Source: Chondrosia reniformis (lineage: Eukaryota > Porifera > Demospongiae > Chondrillida > Chondrillidae). Taken from it: DNA of 64,000 bases. The notes under the pieces were generated by a model, which did no database searches, had not been told where the DNA came from, and saw nothing but the letters and a program-made list of their open reading frames with translations. This document shows, piece after piece, positions 13,101 through 25,500 of the stretch (the stretch's first letter is position 1; each line of letters opens with the position of its first letter). Position numbers and translations under genes: made by a program. The DNA is taken from assembly GCA_947172415.1 (NCBI GenBank), contig OX359192.1:8615401-8679400 (forward strand), in the 5' to 3' direction.

Positions 13101-13387
13101 TGCGTAGGCACATCTTCTTGCACCGAGCCCTTCCAGGGCAAAGGGTTAACTTTACTTACTACCATGCTGTGGCTATCGTTCCCGTTCGTATGATACTTGT
13201 TCGCCGACGGGTCGAAATCCGGTTCCATAGATGGACAGCTACTGCTGGTAGATACCGGACTCAGCTGCTCGCTAACACCTCTGCTCTGCTCCTCGGTGAT
13301 GTCAATCTTAACAAGGGTCGGTATGCCTGCCTTTCCTCTGCGATGTCCTTCAGCTGGCGCGGTGTTGAATGACGATATCTTATCCAT
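10171..13387 (-). CDS. Divergent homeodomain protein with an ANKRD40-type C-terminal domain
   Basis: Three exons on the minus strand: 13387-12731, 12291-11826, 10424-10171; 458 residues, in frame. The start is the first ATG (MDKISSFNTAPAEG), 194 bp from the ATG of divergent ANKRD40. Residues about 1-165 are low complexity, Ser/Pro/Asp rich. Residues about 175-235 form a homeodomain: helix 1 SQKEILEALWQAG, helix 2 KLRSLQEQAAQRTG, and helix 3 DIIHNWIHNRRRRK, which keeps the spacing of classical WFQNRR (W48, N51, R53 equivalents) and has an intron inside helix 3. A Pro/Met-rich linker follows. The last 80 residues (AKIRC to the stop, with RLRKLPDVWVRKDSDVRR and EVVLKD) match the C-terminal domain of ANKRD40. 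Likely a nuclear DNA-binding protein. Class not recognised. Confidence 0.72.
10452..10675. repeat. 34-bp AT-rich tandem repeat, about 6 copies
   Basis: Units of TTAACTATATATAATATA followed by TAATATACAGTGTCCC, in intron 2 of the homeodomain gene (10425-11825). First and last copies are shortened. Confidence 0.93.
10738..10878. repeat. 38-bp tandem repeat, about 3.6 copies
   Basis: Units contain TGTACAGGATGCTCATTTCC then AATGTATACATGTCCA. Located in the same intron as the 34-bp array. The short open frames across it are repeat by-products. Confidence 0.93.
10880..11825 (-). other. Rest of homeodomain-gene intron 2
   Basis: AT-rich unique sequence. Nothing coding or structured was recognised. 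Confidence 0.5.
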
Positions 13388-13581
13388 GACAAATCGGACA
13401 TCGGCTAAGTTCAACTTATATCCCTACTGATCGTTCTGTGTAATTATTCGAAGATCCGGAAATTGATTAACTTTTTCCTTCAATTCGAGGTGATAATAGC
13501 GTATGTATCAAGGTACATGGGATGGGTGCCTGTAATTAGTGAGGCCAGGTGCGTGGGCTGAATACCTGATTACGCATCAAA
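13388..13581. promoter_or_regulatory. Shared intergenic promoter region, homeodomain gene (-) / ANKRD40 (+)
   Basis: 194 bp between two divergent start codons must hold both 5' UTRs and both core promoters. No TATA box is obvious. The pairing is notable because the two proteins share a C-terminal domain. Confidence 0.6.
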
Positions 13582-15972
13582 ATGGAGGCACTTGAGGAGG
13601 AACTAAGAGAAGCGACTTCTATAGGAAACATAGACAAGATTAAAGATCTTATAGAGAAATTAGGCGTAGAAATAAATTCACAACATAAAATAAATGGTTG
13701 GTGAGTACCTAAATCCACAGAATGCATTTAGCAACATCATTACTTAGGCGTGACAGCTCTTCCTTACAGTGCTAGCGCGACTATTGAATCATTTCATTGT
13801 CTAGGGCACTGTGTAAGGATAAATGGAATGTCTACGCCCACGTGGTATAGGCTATCGAAGCCAGATTGTATATCTCCCAGACTATCCATCTTGTCAAGAG
13901 GTCGTGATCATGTTACTTTTAAACGTTGCTATAGCATTACCATAGGCATTAAACTGGGTTTTTTGGAATATGATATTTCAATGTGTAGTGTACTGTAATT
14001 TATCAAGCTAGTTGTAATGTAAAGCTAGTTTCAGTATTTATTTGATCTCAATTTGAATGGTAGGGTGGTTAACGAAATGTCAGTCGGAAACTTCATTATG
14101 TTGCATTGTGTGCTATTGTGTCTTTTAATAATGAAAGATAGGACTATGTTTATGACTTTGATATTGAAAGACAACACACAATATTAGTTTCATATTTACA
14201 CCATTGGAGGCAAATTGATAAGATTCTCTCCCGAGCCAGAGAATAACTAAGGACCTGCTATTAGTGGTGTTAGTATCTAATGAACTGTCTGCCTGAATGT
14301 ACCAGTTGTACCACACTCAGCATGTAATGCGGTTGTTACATTACATTTAATTTTTTAATAATATGATTTGTACAGTCGTTGACCACGCCTTGTTGTGAAC
14401 AAATGCCCTGAAAGTGTTGACCGTCTAGTGTTTTGTACCTTGTGTGTACTTGTGTGTACTACAGTTTTTTGTACAAATGTACTAGCATTTCCTGAAATTT
14501 ATTCTAGCAATCTATATACAGTCCACAGTTCTCTGAGAAAGTCTATGTTTTCCTGATATTTCCTAATATTCCTGTGTTGAGATGTTGAGACTTATTTCTG
14601 TTTTTGTACCTTTTGTCTTGTTCACATTGGATAATGTCTAGTTTTGTTGGACAATTTCCCATCGGTAAAGACAAATTATTCTTTAGAGTAGCCATATTAG
14701 ATGGTTACATGAAATTTATTTGGCCATCAAAGCCCCGGATCACACAAGAAATCTTTTCCAGCTATTGTCACTATAGGTGGTCACGTGCTGCCAGATGCAT
14801 GGGAAATTGCCTCAGGGCTGCCCAAGGTTTTGTGGCTTCCCATAATCTTGAAGGAAGTTTACTAGATTCATAGAAGTATGCTTTACTTTGCAGATTTTGT
14901 TTTTTCTTATAATTGACAAAAGACTACATAAATTAAGTTCTGCTTATTGCAAATTAATCAAATAGGAAGTTTTCATTTGAACTTTGTAAGATATGTCAAC
15001 GGCTTAGGTTAACCTTCTCCCTTGGCTGTCTGAAGACTATGTATTGCACGATGCAGTTTGTGTAAAGCTTCTCTCTGTTGTAACCTTTAGGACGGCGCTA
15101 CACTGGGCTTGCCGGCGAGGTCACACTAGCATTGCCGCGTACCTTATCCAGCATGGTGCCAACATGAATCTGAAGAATTTCCAGGGTCAGACACCTTTAC
15201 AGGTATCAAGGGAGGAAGATGTCATTAAGATGCTTGGAGGTAAGGATGGGGGGACACGGAGGCTTTAGCTGGTAAGGAGGTCCCTCCGGTATGTAGTTTT
15301 GTCAGGACCCGCTGATGTAGTTAGTGTACCCCAGAGTAGATTGTATTTGTGTGTGTGTGATGATAAATATATCATTCCATTTAAGCAATCAAGTGTTCCT
15401 AATTAAGAAGCCCTCAGCTGTTATGGTTAATTACAGAACCACATAATACATGTCCCAACAAACAGATAATATCACTTTACATGTCTCCAGTTGTAGTACA
15501 TTTAAGCAGAAAATTGTTTTCTACTGTAGGGGATGGTACTGTTTCTCCAATGAAGGAAGACTTTCCTATTGTTCCGCACTATCTTGAACAGCCACAATTT
15601 CCTTATTATCGCTTCAACAGTTCTAGGCATTCTGGGAAAATCCAATCAAGTGTATTTGATGGGATGATGAAAGATGAAAACAAGGAGGGCACTGCTAATT
15701 CTGAAATGAAATCACTACATGATGAAGTGCAGGAAACCAGCATACTTCTCCTGAAAGTGAGGGTGTCACCAAGCTGCGAAGAGGACTTTGTAGAGTTTGA
15801 ATTGAAGGAAAGATCTTTCTCAGCCTTGATGCATGAATGCTGTACAGAACTGTCACAGAATCCTGACAACGTTTTGAAGATTAGAAAATTACCCAACGTT
15901 TTAGTTAGAAAGGACAAAGATGTACAAAGACTATTAAATGGACAGGAATTAGAATTGGTTTTAAAACCGTAA
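13582..15972 (+). CDS. ANKRD40: Ankyrin repeat domain-containing protein 40
   Basis: Exons 13582-13700, 15091-15239, 15530-15972; 236 residues, in frame. The N-terminus has two ankyrin repeats: LREATSIGNIDKIKDLIEK..VEINSQHKINGW, then TALHWACRRGHTSIAAYLI with a QHGAN turn and a QGQTPLQVS remnant. The middle is low complexity. The C-terminal 80 residues (LLLKVRVSPS, KIRKLPNVLVRKDKDVQR, ELELVL) are the conserved ANKRD40 C-terminal domain, of poorly known function. Shorter than vertebrate ANKRD40, mainly in the linker. The 1.4-kb first intron (13701-15090) shows nothing recognisable. Only 42 bp separate its stop from the RNASEH2A start on the same strand. Confidence 0.88.
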
Positions 15973-16014
15973 CTTGATCACGTGGTTAGAATAACGTTTT
16001 CGCGGGCAATAGAA

Positions 16015-19000
16015 ATGGAATTCGCAGACTTCCTCGCTAGTCCATTGAGGAATCGTACGCTATGCTCTGACGAACCTGATGTATGCAAGGCCGAGGAATG
16101 CTGTTTAGGGATAGATGAGGCTGGGCGCGGACCTGTCCTCGGTAAGAACCGTTCAGTCGATTGTGGGTTTCACTTGAATGACTGTTTTCGACTAGGTCCA
16201 ATGGTGTATGGATGCAGCTATTGCCCAATAAATTGGATTGATGAGCTGAAATCCTTAAAAGTTGCTGGTAAGCGTGGTGTTTGGGGATTTGAACTTTCAG
16301 TAACTTACAGTTGAACGCAGAGCGCATATATTTGAGGGATTCGTACATTTAATTCAAATCGTTGACTTTATCAAGGATTAATTTGTAAAAGTTATGTAAC
16401 TATCCATCTATGTCTATCATTAAATTAAATGAGTTAATCAGACACATGAATGGTCACATTCTGAAAACTGCCTATGAAGCAAAGGAATCAAGAGAATAAA
16501 CAAAGAACATAATTTCCTTAGACTAATGACTTCCTATAGAGGTTTGGGTGAAGATACGGTTAGGCTTCCAGGGAAGGAGAAAACTATACCTTCATCCTCT
16601 CTCCATTGGACCATCAATTATTTAAAACACTACTCTCCTGGATTTATCTCTGAACTAGATGCTGGTCAGATTCGTGTTTTGTCAATACCACACCTCATTA
16701 ATCCTTGTCATGTCAGCAATCCACAATTTCTTGGTCATTACAACTCCATGTGTCTGAAATGTTACTTGAGGTTATCAAGATGACCCCTCATAGCTGGTTG
16801 GGCTTACAAGTTCCCTAATAATTGGTCTTACCTTCTGACTGTACTTCCACTGCAAGGTTGCTACAAAGCCTTTTATTGTCTGTCATGGACAATTAGAAAC
16901 AACAGAAGTATCACCATCAAGCTGAATTGTGGACACTAAAATATATCCTGCCTAAGAAATTGTAGTCAGTTTGTTATTATCGAATTAGGAACAATAGTAC
17001 AATAGTCTTGAACTGACATTGGCGTGTTAGGCCATCTGTTAATTTTATTCAGATAACTGTTTCACTAAAAGTGATAACCCAGCCAGGAATGATCTACTCT
17101 TATTACCAGATTAACACGCTGAGTAGTGGGTAATCACATTACGATCCCTAGTTTGTTTACAGAGATGTCCAGGTCAGCCAGCACTGCAAGATGTGGCATC
17201 ACACAGTGCGTTGCCACCTGCATGAGGCCTTCACACAACTTGCTGGTATAGTAAACTGAGATGTCCCCTTTTGGAAGGTGCTATTGTCTGTGTGTCAAGG
17301 TCACATTTATTCACATGTCCAGTGACCTCTATGGAATGCTGTGAACCCTCTACAAGTGTACCCTGCCATTTATGATGCAGTGATAAGATCAATTTGGATA
17401 CATTTAGTGTCCGCCTTCTATCCCGGATGCCTTTAGTGCCAACAGTTGATATGTAATGGAAGATAAGTTTCCATCTTGCATCTGTTCTTTGTAGAGGTTG
17501 TCACATGTGTCTAGGGGACAATATATAACATATATTAGTGCCTACAATGCGGATGTGGGTCAAGCAGTCGCTATTACATGTTTGTTCTGGGAATTCCTTG
17601 CTTTTTTACTTGTACAAGAAGGAAATTACACAAAATTTAGTAAATATGAAATTGACAATTAACATAGAGTTGGTTAATGAAATATGTTAACCTAATGTAA
17701 AGAGGTTTGCAGTAACTATGGCGACAGAAGAATCTCTTTTCCTCTTGTATGCGTGTATTCCACCATTTGTTTGATTCTTGAATTAAGAATAACTGTAGAG
17801 TAAAATGTTGATGCTGTGCTGTGTTAACCAAAAGATTAGTATTCATTGTCAAAAGGTACTGGAATATGAAATTGTTAATTATCTCAACTGTAATCTATTT
17901 AAGATATATGATATGCGTAAATAATTATTTGTTTTAGCACACAAATCCCAAACATGCAGGTGGAATTAAGGGTTATTTCAAGTGTCCATGTGTGTATATA
18001 ATATGTATATACAGACTCCAAGACTCTTACTGAGGAACAGAGAGAAACTATTTTTGGCAGAATTAACAAAGCAAGTGATTCTATTGGATGGATTATAGAA
18101 ATTCTTTCTCCAAACTATCTCTCCAATGGAATGTTACAAAAGTGAGCTTAGGTTGTAGTTTTTATAGTAGTGGTAATGTCAACTCTTATCTGTTCACTTG
18201 TGCGAGTGTTTAGTGTGAACCTGTTTACACTACCCGTAAGGCTGATCTAATTGTCATATTCACTTTCGCCAACTGTATGTTTGAATTTCTCATTTACGTT
18301 TAAGCTTCTGAATTATTTTAGGAGTTTGATTAAAGGGTCTTACCCTTACTAGAAAGCTGATCCCTAATTAGAATTTATTTTACCCGACTTTTTCTTTAAT
18401 AGCCCAACTAACAGGCTAACTCTTTGATAGCCCCAAGACATCAGTATATCATATACAATTTGTAGTTTACAACTGTACTCAAACTAGACTGCACTGCTCT
18501 TAGACACTGGGATGTCTTCTAATAGGGGAGGGGTAATTGAGTTTAAGTTTCAGCAAGCAAAACTTTTTCTTCCTAAGGATTTGGCTAATTTGAAATGCTT
18601 AGAAGTGTCCTTGCTCAGAATGCTAAGCATGTTGTATCCCAGATTGTCAGGACTGGAATGTAATCATATTAATTATCCTATAAACCACTCTGAAGGGACT
18701 GTCAACATTATTGAAAGTGGTGTAATGCTAAATATTTTTGTTTTCATGAAATCCTATTGTTACATTCTATGATCATTCATGCTTGAATCTGCAGTTTTTC
18801 TCCACTTTTGATTACTGGCTGGACACATGTTGACATACAACCACATCTCTTTAGATCAAAATACAATCTGAATGCCATTTCTCATGATTCTGCAATTGGA
18901 TTGATACAAAAGGCCTTGGACAAGGGGATTCGTGTCACGCAGGTGTATGTGGACACAGTTGGAGACGCTGGCAAATACCAGGCCAAGCTGACAGCCAGAT

Positions 19001-21689
19001 TCCCTAACCTCTCCATTAAGGTGACTCCTAGGGCTGATGACCTCTTTCCAATTGTGGGTGCTGCCAGCATTTGTGCCAAAGTAAGCTCCATTAACCAGTG
19101 TGGTGTGAATGCAGTCATTGTGCAAATCACATGAAACACCTCATCAATCTGGAATGAAATTTTCTGCATGACATGATAACTATTGTCATGCATATTTACT
19201 ACTTGTCAATCAAATTTCTTTTTGACCCTTCCATAATAGTTTTACATTTATACTTGTATTTTGAGCAGTAGTTATTGTTTGTCAACTAAGTCAAGCCAAG
19301 ACTGTAAGGCAGTAGATTAATCCTAAATTACATTGTATGTATATAAATATAATGAACATGTTAAAATGGGAAGTGTATACAATCAATGTCGTAATTAATT
19401 AGGTGGGCTATGGATTTGAATATGCCAGTTGCTAGCCACTAATTATAGCTATAAAGTGGAAAGCCTCTTTTGTGTGTGTGTGAGTGGGAAGCAGTTATTA
19501 TTGAATGTACTATCAAGGTGATGATTTACTAAATCAGTTTATTCTGTTGTCCATACTTTAGAGATATATATAAAATTGCCTTGTGATAATCAATTCAGAA
19601 ATGTATTTAGTTAAATTAGTACTTCATAAATAAAAAGAAAAGGAGGAATTACATTCGCCAGTAGTTGGCCCAAGAGCCTTGGGTACCAAGCATATTCAGG
19701 TCTGCTGACTCACTATGTACGACAATGACTTGTGATGACACCAATTGTATTGAACCTATTGAAGCTGTTTGAATGCATGGTAATCCATTGGCCCACATAG
19801 AAAGAAAAAGTGCTGTTTCTTTAGTCATTGTGATTTCAAAAGATAACATTTAGATGAGTGGTAAACAATAATATTGATGACCACTTTGAAAGGCTATTTG
19901 TTAATAAATGGTGAGTATTGTGAGCCCCGTCTAATACAGCGTGCACAATAGGCCATAAAAGAAGATCACTTTCAAGTTCACAGTTGTACACTTACAGTGA
20001 GTATGGCAGTCGGCACTGTTTTGTGTTATATAATGTGTCACCTTTGCTCTACTCATAAATTTCTTTATTGAATTATCCCTCAAAGAAAGCTTAGTGCTTT
20101 TCATTAGTTTAGCTTTTCCTGATAGTTGGCCAAATTGTGATAATTTGACACTACATGTCCAACTTGATAAGATAACAGGTGTTAGGACATGTATTATACG
20201 TGGGCCTTCTGATGTCTTTTATGTAACATACTGCCATAATAAACAGTCTGCCCTTTGTAATATAATCATCTCTCAGCAAGAACCATTTGTGTATAAAACA
20301 TTTTGACCCTCTACACTAATAAATATCAATTTCTAGACCTTATGGTTGAGAGGGTTATATATAATATACTGCAATATAATCTGATACCATCTGTGGATTC
20401 TGTAACACTATATATGTGTGCTTGTGTCACTATATGTGTGTGTACTTGTGTCACTATATGTGTGTACTTGTGTCACTATATGTGTGTGTACTTGTGTCAC
20501 TATATGTGTGTACTTGTGTCACTATATGTGTGTGTACTTGTGTCACTATATGTGTGTACTTGTGTCACTATATGTGTGTGTACTTGTGTCACTATATGTG
20601 TGTACTTGTGTCACTATATGTGTGTGTACTTGTGTCACTATATGTGTGTGTACTTGTGTCACTATATGTGTGTGTACTTGTGTCACTATATGTGTGTGTA
20701 CTTGTGTCACTATATGTGTGTACTTGTGTCACTATATGTGTGTGTACTTGTGTCACTATATGTGTGTACTTGTGTCACTATATGTGTGTGTACTTGTGTC
20801 ACTATATGTGTGTGTACTTGTGTCACTATATGTGTGTGTACTTGAGCCAAGGATTCACAGAAGATCAAGTTAAAGAAAAAGACAAAGACTCCCAGGATCA
20901 CTGATGAAGGGTGGAATTCCCACGGCTGTCTGGCCCAGTGGGGAAGAAGATGAAAGAAATGAAAAGAAGGAAGAGAAGACTCCTGTATCTTCATCCAAAG
21001 TTCTCTTCAGGTTTAGTTCTCCTATAGGCTTTTTTACAGAATAGGCATAGCATGTAGGAAAATGGTATCTTAGATTTTTCTTGTGTCACTATATGTGTGT
21101 ATTGTGTATTGTGTAGGTAGCCAGAGATGGTATAGTGAGGCAATGGCAGTTTATTGAGAAAGGTATTGAATTTAGCAGAGATTTTGGTAGCGGCTATCCG
21201 TCTGATCCCCAGACTAAAAGTTGGTTGCAAGATAACATTGACTCAGTTTTTGGATTTCCTACATTTGTCAGGTTCAGTTGGAACACTTGTCAAGTAATAC
21301 TTCAAAACAAGTCGGTCAATATTGAATGGTAAGTGACACTGAGTGTACATCCATTAGAGAGTTTCGTATCATGCTGCTTCTCTCTTATTAACTGTTCTAT
21401 ATATGTGTGTATAACAGGTTTATAGAATACATATTTACATGAACTTCATTCCCCATGTCACTTCATGCCCCATGTCACTTCATGCCCCTTGTCATTTCAT
21501 TCCCCTTGTCACTTCAGGGAGGATGACACTGAAGAAGATGATTTACCAAAGGCCAAGAGATCGAAGCAGGCAAGCAAAGGATCTGCCAAATTGAACATGT
21601 TTTTCCAAGAAAAGGAAGAGTCACACGATGCACTACTTCCTCATAAATTCTTTAAAGAACGCGGGTTGTCCGTAGCCACTAAACTCTGA
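16015..21689 (+). CDS. RNASEH2A: Ribonuclease H2 catalytic subunit A
   Basis: Six exons: 16015-16141, 16196-16267, 18015-18141, 18855-19080, 21117-21328, 21518-21689; 311 residues, in frame. The enzyme cuts the RNA strand of RNA/DNA hybrids and starts removal of single ribonucleotides from DNA, in complex with subunits B and C. Visible signatures: [14 protein letters not shown] (first two acidic catalytic residues), [37 protein letters not shown] (third Asp), [22 protein letters not shown] (fourth Asp), and [14 protein letters not shown]. The C-terminus carries KLNMFFQ, a PIP-box-like motif (the K-x-x-x-F-F pattern). Intron 1 is only 54 bp. Intron 4 (19081-21116) holds a minisatellite and a dispersed repeat. 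Intron 2 (16268-18014) shows nothing recognisable. Confidence 0.93.
20404..20846. repeat. 22/24-bp minisatellite in RNASEH2A intron 4, about 19 copies
   Basis: Units ACTTGTGTCACTATATGTGT with one or two extra GT steps (22 or 24 bp, often alternating). One isolated unit also occurs at about 21080-21101, directly before the exon 5 acceptor at 21116. The 230 bp between array and isolated unit is a dispersed repeat that probably inserted into the array. Confidence 0.95.
20850..21079 (+). repeat. Dispersed repeat family, copy 1 (about 230 bp)
   Basis: From AGGATTCACAGAAGATC to CTTAGATTTTT. It matches 29797-30030 in reverse complement over its full length, at roughly 85-90% by eye. Both ends are shared by the two copies, so this is a discrete element rather than a random duplication. 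No terminal inverted repeats are obvious. Flanking CTTG on both sides is a possible short target duplication. Confidence 0.8.
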
Positions 21690-21748
21690 ACTCTTTTAAA
21701 TATTACGTCATTTGATTCCTACTTTCCAGCACGTGTGAAGCGGCCAAT

Positions 21749-22105
21749 ATGACGTTGCAAATCACATGTTTTTGTTTACTTATTCAGCAAAGGTTACGGA
21801 CTACTTCGCTAGTGTTTCAGGACGCTAGTCGACCTGTAGTATCTGAAATGAGAGTTCTTAGCGATCTGATGCAGCTCCCTTTAAACTTGTTGGTGGCGAT
21901 AATTCTGTTTCCTTCGCTGTTGTTGGATCAGGTGGCTGGTTTGTTGCGAGGCCTGTGCTGTTTGGCAGCCATGTTGTTTTACTCGGGAATAGGAGGGAAT
22001 TTGAAGTCAACCATCAAATTTGTCGCAGTTTCAAAGCTCCCTGAGTTGGCCCAGTCAAAGTTGCCCAAAAGTATAGCTAATGGAGTGGCATCCGTGAAAT
22101 CCTAG
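21749..22105 (+). CDS. Possible small membrane protein, unrecognised
   Basis: Open frame of 118 residues from ATG 21749, or 85 residues from the in-frame ATG at 21848, which I prefer because a good acceptor-like ttattcag lies between the two. From that ATG: MRVLSDLMQLPLNLLVAIIL, then a second hydrophobic stretch (LLRGLCCLAAMLFYSGIG), then a polar Lys/Ser-rich tail ending VASVKS. Two membrane-spanning segments are plausible. It starts 59 bp after RNASEH2A and is tail-to-tail with the minus-strand VNTR gene. I recognise no family; it may also be the last exon of something else or non-coding. Confidence 0.35.
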   Translation: MTLQITCFCLLIQQRLRTTSLVFQDASRPVVSEMRVLSDLMQLPLNLLVAIILFPSLLLDQVAGLLRGLCCLAAMLFYSGIGGNLKSTIKFVAVSKLPELAQSKLPKSIANGVASVKS

Positions 22106-22505
22106 TTGCAAATTAGTACTTCAATTGAACTGAATCTACTGCTACAATCATGTGGTTAAAGTCTTTATAGTCTCGCCTATGGACCCAGAAAACTGACCTC
22201 CAGTTTTCATCCTCCCATCATCATCATCATATCACTAATTCTCTTTTTTCACCTCACTGTTGCTGATTTATAGGCAAACTTTATTGTATACAGTTTCAAG
22301 TTTATTTCTACACTTATGCAATTGTAATGCAAGTTTATTACTTGATTGAATAAGAGTTTAAGAAGTAATTGTCAGAATGTATAGATATGTAGATTACGAT
22401 ATCTGTGCAGACTTTTGCAGTTTATATATAGCATGCATATGTATGTATATATTTATACATAAGTACTGTATCCTAGACAGTTTCTGTATTGGCCGCAAAC
22501 TGATT
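22106..22505. other. Convergent intergenic gap
   Basis: Three TTTATT hexamers near 22280, 22301 and 22335 read as AATAAA on the minus strand and are likely poly(A) signals of the minus-strand VNTR gene ending at 22506. Otherwise AT-rich with TATATA runs. Confidence 0.55.
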
Positions 22506-25500
22506 CTATAGTTGCTTTTCTGGAAATGCACCTCTTGGCTCTAATTGAACACTCCTGGAAGAAGGTTCTAATTGAACACTCCTGGAAGAAGGTTCTAATT
22601 GAACACTCCTGGAAGAAGGTTCTAATTGAACACTCTTGGAAGAAGGTTCTAATTGAACACTCTTGGAAGAAGGTTCTAATTGAACACTCTTGGAAGAAGG
22701 CTCTGGCTTAACACTCCTAGAAGAAGGTTCTGGCTTAATACTCTTGGAAGATGGTTCTGGCTTAACACTCCTGGAAGAAGGTTCTGGCTTAACGCTCTTG
22801 GAAGATGGTTCTGGTTGAATACTCCTGGAAGAAGGTTCTGGTTGAATACTCCTGGAAGAAGGTTCTGGCTTAACACTCCTGGAAGATGGTTCTGGTTGAA
22901 TACTCCTGAAAGAAGGTTCTGGTCGAACACTCTTTGAAGATGGTTCTGGTTGAACACTCTTAGAAGATGGTTCTGGCTTAACACTCCTGGAAGAAGGTTC
23001 TGGCTTAACACTCTTGGAAGATGGTTCTGGTTGAATACTCTTGGAAGAAGGTTCTGGCTTAACACTCCTGGAAGAAGGCTCCGGTTGAACACTCTTGGAA
23101 GAAGGTTCTGGTTTAACACTCTTGGAAGAAGGTTCTGGCTTAACGCTCTTGAAAGAAGGTTCTGGCTTAACGCTCTTGGAAGATGGTTCTGGTTGAATAC
23201 TCTTGGAAGAAGGTTCTGGCTTAACACTCCTGGAAGACGGCTCCGGTTGAACACCCTTGGAAGAAGGTTCTGGTTTAACACTCTTGGAAGAAGGCTCTGG
23301 CTTAACACTCCTGGAAGAAGATTCTGGCTTAACACCCCTGGAAGAAGGCTTCGGTTGAACGCTCTTGAAAGGAGGTTCCAGTTGAACACTCTTGGAAGAA
23401 GGCTCTGGCTTAACACTCCTGGAAGAAGGTTCTGGCTTAACACTCCTGGAAGAAGGCTCCGGTTGAACACTCTTGGAAGAAGGTTCTGGTTTAACGCTCT
23501 TGAAAGAAGGTTCTGGCTTAACACTCCTGGAAGAAGGCTCCGGTTGAACACTCCTGGAAGAAGGCTCTGGTTGAACACTCTTGGAAGAAGGTTCTGATTG
23601 AACACTCTTGGAAGAAGGCTCCGGTTGAACACTCCTGGAAGAAGGTTCCGGTTGAACACTCTTGGAAGAAGGCTCCAGTTGAACACTCCTGGAAGAAGGC
23701 TCCGGTTGAACACTCCTGGAAGAAGGCTCCGGTTGAACACTCCTGGAAGAAGGCTCCGGTTGAACACTCCTGGAAGAAGGCTCCGGTTGAACACTCCTGG
23801 AAGAAGGCTCCGGTTGAACACTCCTGGAAGAAGGCTCCGGTTGAACACTCCTGGAAGAAGGCTCCGGTTGAACACTCCTGGAAGAAGGCTCCGGTTGAAC
23901 ACCCCTGGAAGAAGGCTCCGGTTGAACACTCCTGGAAGAAGGCTCCGGTTGAACACTCTTGGAAGAAGGTTCTGATTGAACACTCTTGGAAGAAGGTTCT
24001 GGCTTAACACTCTTGGAAGAAGGCTCCGGTTGAACACTCCTGGAAGAAGGTTCCGGTTGAACACTCTTGGAAGAAGGCTCCGGTTGAACACTCTTGGAAG
24101 AAGGCTCCGGTTGAACACTCCTGGAAGAAGGTTCTGGCTCAACACTCCTGGAAGAAGGTTCTGGTTGAACACTCTTGGAAGAAGGTTCCAGTTGAACACT
24201 CTTGGAAGAAGGCTCTGGCTTAACACTCCTGGAAGAAGGTTCTGGCTTAACACTCCTGGAAGAAGGTTCTGGTTGAACACTTATGGAGGAAGCTGCAAAT
24301 AATGTTGATGGTCTTTGTGACAGTGGAGGTTTTGAAGACATGGCTGATTGACTGTAAATGGGTAGTTTGTAACTTTTGGATTTGACAAGTTCTATCTTTT
24401 TAGCAGAAGTTTGACTGCTAATACTATTGATTATCTCAGGTGATGCTGTTGTTCCTTTGATACTTAAAAGAGAAATCTGGGGAGAACATTCAGTAGCTTG
24501 TTTGTTTGTGTATGGAAGACTACTTGTTCGTGGTGGCCTGTCAGTTAGTTTATTTGCTGAAGAATCATGCATTTTAGCTTTTGTTGTTTGCAAGGAACTC
24601 ACTCTGATGCTGTTCCTTTGAGACTTAGCTGAATATTTGTTGCTTAACGCCGTACTAACCTTTCCACTCAGTAAGCTGATAGATAATCCATCAGGTGACA
24701 GAGTTGTCATTTCACTTTGAGGACAATCCTTAATGGTAGAATTATTTTCCAGTATGGGGAAACTAGGTGAACACCTCAATCCATGAAAAGCCTCAATAAA
24801 TACTTCATCAATGAAATTCTTTGCTACCTCTGAGTAGTGATCCAGCTTTTCATTACCTTCGGCCTCAGATCCTGTTTGTTGTCCTTCATCTTCTGAGGCA
24901 ACATTTTCTAACTGAAAGAGTCTGTTGTTCACATCTGAGAGTATAAATCCTTCTTTAATGCTGTGGAGAGATGGATCAACTGATGGTCTTGACTGATTAT
25001 CTTTTCTGACAAAGCTAGAGCATACAGAGAAAGGTTGCTGCTCAACACTAGTGTTTGCTGAAATGCTTTTGGGAAATGGAGTTGGTGATCGCTGAGATTC
25101 TTCATTTGTGCAAATATTGCCACTGGAAGCAACTCTTAGACTCAATTTACTTTTAATTTCTTCCAATACCTGAATGGCCTCAGGTCCTAATGAAGAGACC
25201 TTATTTACGATTGATTCAGAAATCTCTTTATGCATGCTAACTGCTCTATCAAGGAGTTTACTACTCACTGCCACTTGCAGTTCCTGTACTGCCTCAATGT
25301 ATTCCTCATCATCTATAATTGGTTGTTCCTGTAAATCACACTCGAGGTCACAAATGACTTGCTCATCAACTGACTCAGAATCATCAAAAAGTACCAAATC
25401 AGCTTGAGATGATCCGTAGTATGATGATGGCTCGATAAGCAGAGATTGTGAGCAGAGGGAGTTGTTGCTATCTGCAATAGGTTTTGGTGAGTAATTGACT

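Noticed and set aside
13100-13430. Plus-strand open frames opposite the homeodomain-gene first exon
   Set aside because: Antisense shadows of a GC-richer coding exon; no splice or start context.
20303-20904. Cys/Val/Tyr-rich open frames in three frames
   Set aside because: They are the 22/24-bp minisatellite read in frame; intronic in RNASEH2A.
22526-24302. Open frames opposite and out of frame with the coding VNTR (NTPGRR and NRSLLPGVF repeats)
   Set aside because: Shadows of a stop-free 27-bp unit; the PEPSSRSVQ frame is the one continuous with conserved-looking upstream exons.
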